Notes: generated by a model from the letters alone, not told the origin. DNA of 45,179 bases from Byssovorax sp. (GCA_025362495.1 JANYGI010000172.1:1-45179), one strand, 5' to 3'. Numbered from the stretch's first letter, positions 24,227 through 32,954 are shown. Program-made: numbers and translations.

Positions 24227-24689
24227 GAAAGATCCCCTTTAATACCTTCTCGCCCGTACCGCCGACGGCGGGCACCCGACCAACACGGCGCGTAGTCTAG
24301 TTGCCACAGGCTTCCCGGCGCAACGACCGAGCGTCTCATCGACGGCCAGATGTATCGGCCCGGAGCCACCGGGAACTTCATGGGAAGTTTGTTGAATTCG
24401 TGCTTCAGCGGCGTGCGGAGTCAATCCGGCGTGGGATGCCGGCACACGATGAACCTCCGGATGCGCTCTTCCGCGGCCCGCGACGCGCTCCGTTCGAAAC
24501 TGCCTCGCGCGCGCCGCCGAGACTCCGGTAAGGTGTGCGCCGGTGTTCGGAAGACCTCGTAGATCCTTGCGCCTTGCCGCGCGTCGGATGCCGTGTCCCG
24601 AAGGCCACGGACGCGACCAGGCGCGACCGCGACGAGCCATGCACGGGACCGCCCCGCTCGCGGGGGCGCGCCAGGCCCGGGGCTGATCG
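24227..24689. other. Divergent intergenic region, 463 bp, with a small inverted repeat
   Basis: This separates the gliding-type cluster (leftward) from the ECF sigma gene (rightward). No convincing sigma-70 or sigma-54 promoter was found on either strand. At 24374-24389 AACTTC-ATGG-GAAGTT forms a perfect 6-bp inverted repeat that overlaps a GGAACTTC (24372-24379); GGAAC is the typical -35 core of ECF promoters, but no matching -10 at normal spacing was seen. The rest holds only short out-of-frame shadows. Confidence 0.4.
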
Positions 24690-25310
24690 ATGGCCCCCAT
24701 CGCCCGTGAAGAGGTGACCGACGAGGTCCTCATGCTGCGCTTCCAGTCCGGCGATCGCACCGCGTTCGCCGCGCTGGTCCGCAAGCACAAGACGCCCATT
24801 TACAACTTCGTCCTGCGGCTCGTCCGCGCGCCCTCGGTCGCCGAGGATCTGGTGCAAGACGTGTTCGTGAAGATCGTGCAGAGCGCGATCGATTTCAAAC
24901 ACGAGTCGAAGTTTTCCACGTGGGCGTACGCCATCGCCCGGAACATTTGCATCGATCATCTCCGCAAGATGACGTTCCGCAATCATGCGTCGCTCGACCA
25001 GGCCGTCGGCAACGAGCCCGACGGACCTACGTTGCTCGATCGCACACCCGACGTTCATCCGAGCGCCACCGTCGACCGCAATGTCATCGGACAGGAGGTC
25101 GGGCGGCGCATCACGCTCCTGGTCGAGAGCCTGCCGATCGATCAACGGGAGGTGTTCCTCCTGCGTGAGGTCGGCAACCTGCCGTTCAAGGAGATCGCCA
25201 CGATCACCGGCGTCCCCGAGAACACCGTGAAGAGCCGGATGCGCTACGCCCTGGAGCGCCTCCAGGAGTCCCTCGCCGAGTACGAAGATTATGCGCGGGC
25301 GCTGCGCTGA
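24690..25310 (+). CDS. ECF-family RNA polymerase sigma factor
   Basis: 206 residues with the two ECF regions only. Sigma-2 spans about 20-95 (AEDLVQDVFVKIVQSA, then FSTWAYAIARNICIDHLRK, where the -10 strand is opened). A linker of about 40 residues follows, then sigma-4 at about 140-192 (LPIDQREVFLLREVGNLP, EIATITGVPENTVKSRMRYA helix-turn-helix for the -35). It resembles RpoE-like/SigW-type ECF factors. The next gene encodes a zinc-binding membrane protein that looks like its anti-sigma factor, a standard pair for sensing envelope state. Divergent placement next to an envelope machine suggests the target, which is inference. The 40-residue linker is somewhat long for an ECF factor. Confidence 0.93.
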   Translation: MAPIAREEVTDEVLMLRFQSGDRTAFAALVRKHKTPIYNFVLRLVRAPSVAEDLVQDVFVKIVQSAIDFKHESKFSTWAYAIARNICIDHLRKMTFRNHASLDQAVGNEPDGPTLLDRTPDVHPSATVDRNVIGQEVGRRITLLVESLPIDQREVFLLREVGNLPFKEIATITGVPENTVKSRMRYALERLQESLAEYEDYARALR

Positions 25311-25380
25311 ACCGGACACATTGAGGTAGGACGCGCGCCCCACGGGCGCCTTTGGTTGAAGAAGTGAGCCGCTGAAACCC

Positions 25381-26427
25381 ATGGACTGCGAGAAGTTCGA
25401 CCAGCACGTGATCGACGAGCTCTACGATGAGCTCGACGAGCTCACGCACGCGGCGCTCAAGCGTCACGTGGAAGGTTGCTCCCGCTGCGCCCCGATCCTC
25501 GCCGGGCTGCGCGCCACGCGCGACGTGGGCATCCTGCCGCTCGAAGAGCCGAGCGACGATCTCGAAGCGCGCATCCTCGACGCGGTGGCCATCGCGCAGA
25601 AGAAGGCGCCATGGCCGCGCAAGGTGCTCCGCGGCCTCGCGTGGGCGGGCAGCCACGCGATGCGGCCGCAGCTGGCGATGGCGGCGCTGTTCTTCCTCGT
25701 CATCGGATCGAGCCTGCTGCTCCTGCGCGCCAAGCCCGGCACGAATGGCTTCGCTCCGGTGCGGGTCACCGAGCGCGGCGCTCCGGCGATCGAATCCGAA
25801 TCGCCCGCTGCCACTGCAGCGGCCGCAGCGCCGCCAGCCGCGTTCGCCGCGGCCCCCGCGCCCTCGATCAACGACGCGCCGCAGGCGGTCGCCGAAGGCG
25901 CGACCCTCGCCAAGGAGAAGGCCGCCGACACCGCCAAGCCCGCCGATCGAGAGGCCGCCAGGCTCGCTCTCACCGACGCGCGCACGGTGCGCGACAGCGC
26001 GGGGTGCGCCGCCGCGGTGAGCAAATACGACGAAATCGGAGCGCGTTTCCCGGGCAGCGGCGCGGCCGCCGATGCCATGTGGGACGCCGCGAGCTGCTAC
26101 CGATCGATGGGCGACGCGGGCAAGGCGCGCGAGCTGTACCTCGCGCTCGAGTCGGTCGGCAGCTACCACGATCGCGCCGCGCAACAGCTCGCGGCCGACG
26201 GCGATAGCAGCGGCCTCAACAACGCGCAGAACCAAGTGGCCGCGCGATCCGCCGCCGGTGCGGCCGGCGGAAAGATGCCCGCTGCGGCGCCCGCGCCGGC
26301 GGCCCCGCCTCCGGTCGACGCCGCGGCGAAGGCCGCCACGAAGGCCGGCAACGCGACGGGCGGCTCGGGCCGCAACGCGGTCGCGGCGCCGCGGAAGGCC
26401 GCAGCCGATACCGCCGCCGGCTTCTGA
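25381..26427 (+). CDS. Membrane anti-sigma factor candidate with zinc-finger and TPR-like C-terminus
   Basis: 348 residues, 70 bases after the sigma gene. The N-terminal 45 residues carry HVEGCSRC, the HX3CX2C core of the ZAS (zinc anti-sigma) domain with His29, Cys33 and Cys36, plus Cys3. One membrane helix lies at about 97-116 (PQLAMAALFFLVIGSSLLLL). Outside the cytoplasm there is an Ala/Pro linker, then about 190-275 a TPR/YbgF-like helical repeat (AADAMWDAASCYRSMGDAGKARELYLAL) and a low-complexity tail. It should bind and hold the upstream sigma factor until an envelope signal arrives. The TPR part outside is unusual for such a protein and could be the sensor contact. Pairing is inferred from adjacency. 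Confidence 0.8.
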   Translation: MDCEKFDQHVIDELYDELDELTHAALKRHVEGCSRCAPILAGLRATRDVGILPLEEPSDDLEARILDAVAIAQKKAPWPRKVLRGLAWAGSHAMRPQLAMAALFFLVIGSSLLLLRAKPGTNGFAPVRVTERGAPAIESESPAATAAAAAPPAAFAAAPAPSINDAPQAVAEGATLAKEKAADTAKPADREAARLALTDARTVRDSAGCAAAVSKYDEIGARFPGSGAAADAMWDAASCYRSMGDAGKARELYLALESVGSYHDRAAQQLAADGDSSGLNNAQNQVAARSAAGAAGGKMPAAAPAPAAPPPVDAAAKAATKAGNATGGSGRNAVAAPRKAAADTAAGF

Positions 26428-26438
26428 TTGATCGTCGC

Positions 26439-26459
26439 CTTCGCCGGATTGAGGCGAAG
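26439..26459 (+). terminator. Weak hairpin after the anti-sigma gene
   Basis: CTTCGCC (26439-26445), loop of seven, GGCGAAG (26453-26459), twelve bases after the stop codon. No T-run follows. It could end the sigma/anti-sigma transcript or be a REP-like remnant. Confidence 0.3.
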
Positions 26460-26488
26460 CGCCGGCGAGACTCCGATAGACTCCGCGC

Positions 26489-28279
26489 ATGCGTCGGCGC
26501 CTGCTCCTTGCCCTTTTCCCTGCGGCCCCGCTCGGCCTCCTCCTGTCGGGCGGGTGCTCGGTCGAGCCCGTGAACATCGGCCTCGTGATGCTCGCGCCGC
26601 AGGGGCTACTCGATCGCGCCAGCGGCCTCGATCTCGCGGTGTTCGATGCGTCGAAGAGCAAATGCCTCGACACCGGACACGCCGACATTCCCGCCGACGA
26701 GGCCACGCAGCGCTTCACGCTCGACAAGGTCGGCTGCGCCGACGGCGCCGCGTGGTGCAAGACGATCACCCTCGACAAAGACGGCAGCACGAAGATGTTC
26801 GTCGTCACCGCGAAGAACGCGGCCGGCGTGCTCGCCGAGGGCTGCGCGACGGCGGCGATCAACCAGGATCCGATCGACGTCCCGATCCGGGTCAAGCGCT
26901 TCAACCCGCCCGCGTGCTGCGGCGACGGGACGCTGCAGACCGGCGAGCAATGCGAGGTCGCCACGGTCCAGCCGAGCGGGAAATGCCCCGGCCTCACCGC
27001 GGACACCGTCTGCGCCGCCGACTGCACCGCGAACGAGATCTTGCTGTCGACGGACAACCCCGGGCAGCCCGTCTTCAACAACGGCGCGAAGGGCACGAAG
27101 CACGATCTCGCGCTCTCGTTCGGGCCGGGCGCCGCCGGGTATCCCAACCCGCTGCGGGCGCTCTTCGTCGACGACGATCCCACGACGGTGAAGGGGAAAT
27201 CCGACATCCACGAGCGCTTCCTCGCCCGTGATCTCTCGCCGATCACCGAGCCCAAGGTGCTCGGGTTGCAGCTCAGCTTGCCGCTCCGCTGCGACAAGAC
27301 GACGGGCTTCGGGATCCTCCAGGAGCAGCGCGCGCCGGACCTCGCGCCGGTGGGCGACGAGATGGCCATCGTCTACGCGAGCGACGAGGCCGTCGGCGGC
27401 ATCTTCGACATCTTCCTCAGCCCGCAGACGGCCGACGGCTGCGCCGACACCCCGCCGTGCGTCGACGGCACCGAGTGCGTGACGGGTACGTGCAAGCAAG
27501 GGTTCTGCGCGACGTCGGTGCGGCTCAACGTGACGGGCGGCGCTCCCGGCGCGAGCGATCCCCACATCGCCACGGGCCCCGGCGGCCACGCGCTCGTGAC
27601 GTGGACGCGCGCCAACGACATCTACGGTCGCATCTGGAAGACCGACGGGACGCTCTCCGACACCGAGATCCTCGTCGCCAGCAACGCCGCCGGCGCGCGC
27701 ATCGCGGGCTTCTCCGGCGGCTGGAAGGTCGCCTACTCCAGCGGCCCTTCGATCTTCCTCGGCAAGGTCGGCCTCGACGGCGGCGTCACCTCGCCCGTCG
27801 TCGTCAACATCGTCAACAACGGAAGCCAGGACCAGCCCGACATCGCCACGCTCGACGATGGGCGCGCGGCCGTCGTCTGGCATGGCGGCGGGGACATCTA
27901 CTTCCAGCGCTACGACGCGGCCGGCGTGCGGATCGAGAACGATCAGGCCGCGCCGCTCAACACGGTCGCGACCGGCGATCAGCAGCACCCCGTGATCGCG
28001 GCCGGCGCCAGCGCCGGGAATTTCTTCGCCGTCGCCTGGGAGACGATCGACACCGGCACGATCTCCGCGCGCTACATCGGCGGCGACGCCGGCTTCGGTT
28101 ACAACAGCGTCACCGGCCAGAACGACGAGTTCGCCGCGGCGTCCCCGATGTTCGCGACCGAGCTCCACCGCCCCGCGATCGCCGTCGGGGGCGACGGCTA
28201 CGTCGTCATCGGCTGGCAAGACGAGAGCGACGCGCACCACGGCGTCTATGTACGTCGCTTCCCCAAGCCCGCCGAGTAG
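26489..28279 (+). CDS. Large Cys-rich surface lipoprotein, unknown function
   Basis: 596 residues. The signal sequence ends LLLSGGC (Cys23), close to a lipobox but with Ser at -3. Cysteines are frequent in the first 350 residues (PACCGDGTLQTGEQCE, CADTPPCVDGTECVTGTCK). GDGTxxxGExC-type motifs are common in myxobacterial secreted proteins. The C-terminal half (about 345-590) consists of repeating beta segments with the pattern DPHIATGPGGHALVTW, QPDIATLDDGRAAVVWHG, HPVIAAGASAGNFFAVAWE and RPAIAVGGDGYVVIGWQD. These are four to five blades of a propeller-like repeat, spaced about 60 residues apart. Transcribed alone, convergent with the L,D-transpeptidase gene. No enzyme family recognised; a surface-binding role is plausible. 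Confidence 0.75.
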   Translation: MRRRLLLALFPAAPLGLLLSGGCSVEPVNIGLVMLAPQGLLDRASGLDLAVFDASKSKCLDTGHADIPADEATQRFTLDKVGCADGAAWCKTITLDKDGSTKMFVVTAKNAAGVLAEGCATAAINQDPIDVPIRVKRFNPPACCGDGTLQTGEQCEVATVQPSGKCPGLTADTVCAADCTANEILLSTDNPGQPVFNNGAKGTKHDLALSFGPGAAGYPNPLRALFVDDDPTTVKGKSDIHERFLARDLSPITEPKVLGLQLSLPLRCDKTTGFGILQEQRAPDLAPVGDEMAIVYASDEAVGGIFDIFLSPQTADGCADTPPCVDGTECVTGTCKQGFCATSVRLNVTGGAPGASDPHIATGPGGHALVTWTRANDIYGRIWKTDGTLSDTEILVASNAAGARIAGFSGGWKVAYSSGPSIFLGKVGLDGGVTSPVVVNIVNNGSQDQPDIATLDDGRAAVVWHGGGDIYFQRYDAAGVRIENDQAAPLNTVATGDQQHPVIAAGASAGNFFAVAWETIDTGTISARYIGGDAGFGYNSVTGQNDEFAAASPMFATELHRPAIAVGGDGYVVIGWQDESDAHHGVYVRRFPKPAE

Positions 28280-28302
28280 AAGCGGCGCTCTTCGTCAACG
28301 AT

Positions 28303-28330
28303 CGTCAACGATGGCTGACCATCGTTGACG
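28303..28330. terminator. Bidirectional hairpin terminator between convergent genes
   Basis: CGTCAACGATGG (28303-28314), loop CTGA, CCATCGTTGACG (28319-28330): a perfect 12-bp stem, exactly between the stop of the lipoprotein gene (28279) and the stop of the transpeptidase gene (28338). The left arm is preceded by a second copy of CGTCAACGAT at 28293-28302. T-runs are weak on both sides. Confidence 0.75.
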
Positions 28331-28337
28331 GTCGGGA

Positions 28338-30194
28338 TCACTCGTGGACGACGACGATCGTGCCGCGGTTTTCCGGGGTCGACCAGACGGCGTGCCAGCC
28401 GCGCGGGAGGTGCGGCTCGCTCCAGAAGAACACGCGCTTGGCGTCGAGCGGCGAGAGGTTCACGCAGCCGTGGCTCATCTCGTGGCCGAAGTTGTTGTGC
28501 CAGAAGGCCGCGTGGAGCGCGTACGAGCCCTCGAAATACTGCACGTAGGGCACGTCCTCGATGCTGTACGGGAGGTCGCTCGCGGCGCGGCCGTCGCCGT
28601 CCATCGTCACGGCGATGTGCTTCTCGCGGATGCGGAACGTCCCCTGGATCGTCGAGTGATCCTTCTCCTTGATCGACGACTTTTTCCCGGGGGAAATCAG
28701 CGTCGCGAAGATCGGCTTGTCGCCCTCGAGCGCGACCATCGTCTTCCGCGTGAGGTTGACGTCGATCCATTTTTCGCCGGGCGCGAGGTCGGCGGGGCGC
28801 GGGCCCTGCTCGGTGATCGTGCCGTCGATGGCCTTCATCCACCAGCCCTCGGTGGTCTGCCTGTAGACGATGGTCTTGTTGGTCGTCGTCGCGCCGGTGA
28901 GGCCGACGGCGGTGAAGCGAGGCGCCGCGCCGTTGACGGAGATCTTCTTCTGATCGGCGTCGAAGTCGTACTTCGAGGCCTTGGTCGCGGTGATGAAGCC
29001 GATCTGCTTCACGCCCTCGGGGAAATCGATTCCCTGCGTCGTCGGCGGCTTGATGATCACCATCCGATCGCTCGGAGCGACGAGACCGCCGGTGGTCTTG
29101 TACCAGCTGCGCCCGTTCCACCCGAAGGGCTTGTCCACCGCGACGAAGAAGCCCTTCACCATGCGCTTGGCGATGGTCGAGTCGGAGTCTTCTTCGAGAT
29201 CGCTGAGCTTGATCTTGAGCGGTTTGCTCTTGTCGCTCGCCTGCTGCCACCAGGGCTTTTCTTCGGGCGGCGGGGCGCCCGCGTCTTCCAGGATGCCGAC
29301 GGCCTCGGCCTTGGCGATCGCGCCGGCCTTGTCGCCGGTGCCGTCGTCGGCGCCGGGCTCGGCCTGCTTCGCGTCCTCCGAAGGAGCGTTGCCGCTGCCG
29401 CCGCCGCTGGCCTCGGCGTCTTCCTTTTCCCTGGCGCGATCGGCCTTCTTCTTCGCGCGCTTCGCGGCCTCGAGGTAGGGCTCGTACTTGAGCATCTCCT
29501 CTTTCGAGGGGACGGAGCGGTAGAGCGGTGTGCCGTGCGCGGTGTTGAACGCGTACTTGTACGGGAGCACGTCCTCCAGCGCGGGGGGCGTGATCCCGAG
29601 CTTGACCTGCGGGTTGTTGAGATCGAGCGTGCCCCACTTCGCGCAGATGTAGCCGCCGTCGACGAGGTGGTACCAGCCCGAGCTGCACTTGGTCCCCGCG
29701 TCCTTGATCAGCGCCGGCTCGACCGGGACCTTGCCGCCGAGGCGCACGTAGCCGAGGATTTTCTTGCCGCCTTCGGGCTTCGCGTACACCGCCGTTTGCA
29801 GGCCCAGCGCGCCGAGGAGCGGGCCGTTGTAGGGCTTCTCGATCGGGATGCCGCTCGGGCTCGTGGCGGGCGTCGACGCGCTCGCGGGAGGCGCGGCGCT
29901 GGCGACGGCGGTGGGCTTCGCCGTCGCGCTCGGAGGCGTCGGCAGCGAGTTGCCACGCGACGAGAGCTCGGTCGACGGGCCGGGAGGCGCCTCGTTGTGG
30001 CAGCCGCTGCCCCAGGCCACCGCGCCGCCGACGACGGCCGCGACGATGAATCCCGCGACGACCGCGCCGCCGCCGCCGCCCAACGAAGCCGGAGGCGGAG
30101 CGTGCTTGCCCGATCCCGCGCGCTGATTCGCGGCCGATTTCGATCGGCTGGAGCCCTTCTCGGGAGGCGTGCGGTGGGCGTTCTGGCTGCTCAT
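28338..30194 (-). CDS. Membrane-anchored L,D-transpeptidase (YkuD domain)
   Basis: 618 residues from ATG 30192-30194; a TTG further upstream is less likely. A basic cytoplasmic tail, then one helix (about 44-62, VVAGFIVAAVVGGAVAW) ending in GSGC, which could also be lipidated. Then a 450-residue extracytoplasmic region with an Ala/Pro linker, a likely SH3-like part (about 130-210) and a Lys/Glu/Ala-rich insert (about 250-330), and finally the YkuD catalytic domain (about 470-618). The active site is complete: His561 in ALHAAFWHNNFGHEM and SHGCVN at 574-579 with nucleophile Cys577. Such enzymes form 3-3 peptidoglycan crosslinks or attach proteins to peptidoglycan. It is about twice the length of typical bacterial Ldt proteins. 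Single gene, divergent from the next one. Confidence 0.9.
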   Translation of the reverse strand: MSSQNAHRTPPEKGSSRSKSAANQRAGSGKHAPPPASLGGGGGAVVAGFIVAAVVGGAVAWGSGCHNEAPPGPSTELSSRGNSLPTPPSATAKPTAVASAAPPASASTPATSPSGIPIEKPYNGPLLGALGLQTAVYAKPEGGKKILGYVRLGGKVPVEPALIKDAGTKCSSGWYHLVDGGYICAKWGTLDLNNPQVKLGITPPALEDVLPYKYAFNTAHGTPLYRSVPSKEEMLKYEPYLEAAKRAKKKADRAREKEDAEASGGGSGNAPSEDAKQAEPGADDGTGDKAGAIAKAEAVGILEDAGAPPPEEKPWWQQASDKSKPLKIKLSDLEEDSDSTIAKRMVKGFFVAVDKPFGWNGRSWYKTTGGLVAPSDRMVIIKPPTTQGIDFPEGVKQIGFITATKASKYDFDADQKKISVNGAAPRFTAVGLTGATTTNKTIVYRQTTEGWWMKAIDGTITEQGPRPADLAPGEKWIDVNLTRKTMVALEGDKPIFATLISPGKKSSIKEKDHSTIQGTFRIREKHIAVTMDGDGRAASDLPYSIEDVPYVQYFEGSYALHAAFWHNNFGHEMSHGCVNLSPLDAKRVFFWSEPHLPRGWHAVWSTPENRGTIVVVHE

Positions 30195-30207
30195 CCCGGC
30201 GAAGTCT

Positions 30208-30231
30208 GGACCCTCTGTTCCCTGAGGGTCC
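30208..30231. promoter_or_regulatory. Perfect inverted repeat just upstream of the transpeptidase gene
   Basis: GGACCCTC (30208-30215), eight-base centre, GAGGGTCC (30224-30231), ending 14 bases before the ATG of the minus-strand gene. It may be an operator or a leader hairpin that limits ribosome access. No promoter was recognised next to it. Confidence 0.45.
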
Positions 30232-30368
30232 GCGGGTCTTAGTACCTGGTCACTCAACTGTCGATCCAGTTCTTGGCGGTAGTTTCGCCGGGGACCCGCT
30301 CAGCGAAGCTCGTGCCACCAAGGTGCTGCGATGGATGACGTGGCGCGCGCGGCTGCTACCGTAGGCGC

Positions 30369-31817
30369 GTGGCCGACGGGACCCGAGCGCGTGGGCGCAG
30401 CGACACGACGGCGTCGCGCGCTGCTGCAAAGCGATCGCGACGCCCCTTTCCGCGCCGCGCGTTCGCGATCGCCGTGACCATCGCGTTCGTCCTGCATCTC
30501 CCGTTCTTGCCGTCGAACCTCGGCGCGTGGATGGAGCGCATGCTCCACGGCAACGCCGCCGACTACGACGATCGCGACGCCTCGGCGATCATCCCGATCG
30601 ATCTCGATCTGATGAACGAAGAGCCGAGCCCCACCGCCGCGGGGACTGCGCCGCCGCCCGCGCCAGAAGCGCCGAAGCCACCGTCCACGCCCGTCGCCGA
30701 TGGCACGACGATCGTCGACGCCGGCGCGCCGCACGTCGATCCGCTCGACGCGGGAGCCGACGCCGAAGCGCCGCGCAACAAGAAGCCGACGAGCGACGCG
30801 GGCACCGCGGACGACGCCGCCCCGATCGAGGACGCGGGCCCCGTCGACGCGGGCCCGCCGGCGGTGCGCGATCCGATCGGCGCGGCCGGTGGCGCGGGGA
30901 AAATCTCGTCGAAGGATCCCAACGTCCAGGTGCTCATCGCGGGCAACGTGATCCGCAAGCACCCGCTCGGCGCGGCGTTCGGGCGGATCCTGGTGCTCAT
31001 CCCCGAGTGGCATCAGTTCTTCGCCGACAGCCCCATCGAGCCGATCCGCGATCTCAATCACCTGCTGATCACGGCGCCGCGCTTCCGCGGCGACACGAGC
31101 AAGGTGGTCGCCGTGATGGACTTCAACGTCCCCGAAGCCAAGGTCAAGAGCGCGGTGGATCTCATCGTCAACAGCGTCAACGGGACCTGGCTCGACGACA
31201 CGCCGGTGCCGACGGCGCGCGCCACGATCGGCGGCGGCGATCGCCTCTTCGCGCTGGTGCCGGGCAAGCGGCTCCTCGTCGTGCTCCCGTTCGAGGCCAA
31301 GGATCAGCTCGAGGGCCTCAAGAAATCGAAGGGGTTCCCCAGCTCGAAGGTGGGTATCGCGCTCTCGATGGTCACGCCCGCGCGACCGTTCAAGGGCTTC
31401 TTCCCGCTACCGGACACGCTGAAATGGCTCCGCGTCGCGGTGACGCCGACGGCCGACGGCGGCGCCGACGTCGCCCTCGAAGCCGGCGACGCCTCGGAGA
31501 AAGACGCGCAGAAGCACGCGCCCGAGATCACCAGGGCCATCGACGAGGCCCGCATCGTCAACCTGATCATCTCGATCGAGATCTTCGATCACATCGAGCT
31601 CGTCGCCGACGGCGCGTCGATCAAAGGCCAGGTCCACGTGAGCGACACCCAGCTCCGTCGCGTCGTGGGCATGGCCGAGATGCAGCTCGCGGGGCAGGCC
31701 CGTGATCGCGCGGCTGCTGCGGCAGCGAAGCCCGGCCCCCCGACGTCCACGCCCCGGCCCGGCCTCACCGTGACGCCGCCGCCGGTCGCGACCGACTCGA
31801 TCGTCCCGCCCCGCTGA
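30369..31817 (+). CDS. Membrane-anchored protein with acidic linker, unknown function
   Basis: 482 residues from GTG. A basic N-terminal tail, one helix at about 31-48 (AFAIAVTIAFVLHLPFLP), then an Ala/Pro/Asp-rich linker of about 110 residues rich in DAG steps, and a folded domain of about 240 residues (about 190-430) starting VQVLIAGNVIRKHPLGAAFG and containing PEWHQFFADSPIEPIRDL. The C-terminal tail is Pro/Thr-rich. The helix-linker-domain layout is like TonB- or AgmX-type inner-membrane proteins, but the C-terminal domain does not show their signature. It stands between the divergent transpeptidase gene and a convergent methyltransferase gene 12 bases away. No known family recognised. Confidence 0.7.
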   Translation: MADGTRARGRSDTTASRAAAKRSRRPFPRRAFAIAVTIAFVLHLPFLPSNLGAWMERMLHGNAADYDDRDASAIIPIDLDLMNEEPSPTAAGTAPPPAPEAPKPPSTPVADGTTIVDAGAPHVDPLDAGADAEAPRNKKPTSDAGTADDAAPIEDAGPVDAGPPAVRDPIGAAGGAGKISSKDPNVQVLIAGNVIRKHPLGAAFGRILVLIPEWHQFFADSPIEPIRDLNHLLITAPRFRGDTSKVVAVMDFNVPEAKVKSAVDLIVNSVNGTWLDDTPVPTARATIGGGDRLFALVPGKRLLVVLPFEAKDQLEGLKKSKGFPSSKVGIALSMVTPARPFKGFFPLPDTLKWLRVAVTPTADGGADVALEAGDASEKDAQKHAPEITRAIDEARIVNLIISIEIFDHIELVADGASIKGQVHVSDTQLRRVVGMAEMQLAGQARDRAAAAAAKPGPPTSTPRPGLTVTPPPVATDSIVPPR

Positions 31818-31829
31818 GAGCGTCGCTAT

Positions 31830-32708
31830 TCAGGGCTTCACGAAGCGCAGGGTCATCCGATCGCTCTCGCCGATCGCCTGGTATTTGGCGTGATCCACGT
31901 CGCCGAGCTCGTAGCTCGGGGGCAGCGTCCAGACGCCCTTCGCGTAGTCCTTCGTGTCCTTCGGGTTGGCGTTGATCTCGCTCTTGCCGGCGAGCTTGAA
32001 TCCCGCGGCCTCGATCACCTTGATGGCGTACGCCTCGGGGACGTAGCCCGTGTCGCCGATCGTCTTCGCGTCGGTGCCGGCGTCGGCCTTGGCGCGGTGA
32101 TCGGTGACACCGAGGACGCCGCCGTGCTTCAGCACCTTGAACATCGACGCCAGCATCGGCTCGATGTTGCCGTTGCCGAGCCAGTTGTGGAGGTTGCGAA
32201 ACGTCACGACCATGTCGGCCGACTCGGGCGCGCCGAGGACGACCTCTTCCTTCGCGCGTGTCACGATCGCGGTGACCTTGTCGAACGCCGCGGGGAACGC
32301 CGTGAAGCGCGCGAGCAGCGCCTTCGCGTTCTGGGTCCGCTCCGACCTGGGATCGCCGTCCGGATCGCCGTTGGTGACGAAGAGCTTGCCGTGCTCGTGC
32401 AGCGTCGGCGCGAGGACCGCCGTGTACCAGCCCTCGCCGGGGTTGAGCTCGACGACGGTCATGTCGTCGCGAAGGCCGAAGAACGTCAGCGTCTCGAGCG
32501 GGTGGCGGAACGCGTCGCGCGCCGTCTCTTTCGGCGTGCGCTGCGGGCCGACCAGGGCCGTCTTGATCTTGGCCTCGGTCTCCGCAGGCGACGACGCGTG
32601 CGCGCTGCCCTCGGGCGAGGCCGGGACGGCGGAGCCGCCGCAGGCGCTGAAGAGTGGCAGTGAGAGGCAGAGCGAGAGGGCCAGTGTCCGGGGTCGCATG
32701 GAGATCAT
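31830..32708 (-). CDS. Exported methyltransferase-like lipoprotein (COG4798 type)
   Basis: 292 residues; a second ATG three codons in is equally possible. The N-terminus is a signal peptide ending LPLFSAC, giving a lipidated Cys23. The rest is a class I SAM-dependent methyltransferase fold: TVVELNPGEGWYTAVLAP corresponds to motif I (ExxPGxG variant), followed by HGKLFVTNGD, VVTFRNLHNWLG (motif IV position) and FKVLKHGGVLGVTDHRA (motif V/VI). The COG4798 family is known to combine an export signal with this domain. SAM is not normally available outside the cytoplasm, so the true substrate or activity is unclear. Divergent from the kinase gene. Confidence 0.8.
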   Translation of the reverse strand: MISMRPRTLALSLCLSLPLFSACGGSAVPASPEGSAHASSPAETEAKIKTALVGPQRTPKETARDAFRHPLETLTFFGLRDDMTVVELNPGEGWYTAVLAPTLHEHGKLFVTNGDPDGDPRSERTQNAKALLARFTAFPAAFDKVTAIVTRAKEEVVLGAPESADMVVTFRNLHNWLGNGNIEPMLASMFKVLKHGGVLGVTDHRAKADAGTDAKTIGDTGYVPEAYAIKVIEAAGFKLAGKSEINANPKDTKDYAKGVWTLPPSYELGDVDHAKYQAIGESDRMTLRFVKP

Positions 32709-32954
32709 GCGCGCTCGTATACCCCATCGAGGGCCATTCGCCCGTGGCGGCTTGGCGCGCGCCCGTGAGGCGCGGCGGCGCGCGTGAGGCGTTCGTGCTC
32801 ACGCGCCGCCGCGGTGACCGTGCTCGCCGCCCCGGAGTCACCTCGCCGCATGATCGCGTCGATCGCCGATTTTTCCAGGCCCGCCATTCGAAATCATGCG
32901 CGTTCACGCCGCCGTACGCCGCCAGGATCGCAAGGGGCATCACCGCCCAGGGTT

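Noticed and set aside
24280-24320. TTGCGC-18-TAGACT as a sigma-70 promoter for the gliding-type cluster
   Set aside because: Only four of six matches in each box and a long leader; too weak to report as a promoter.
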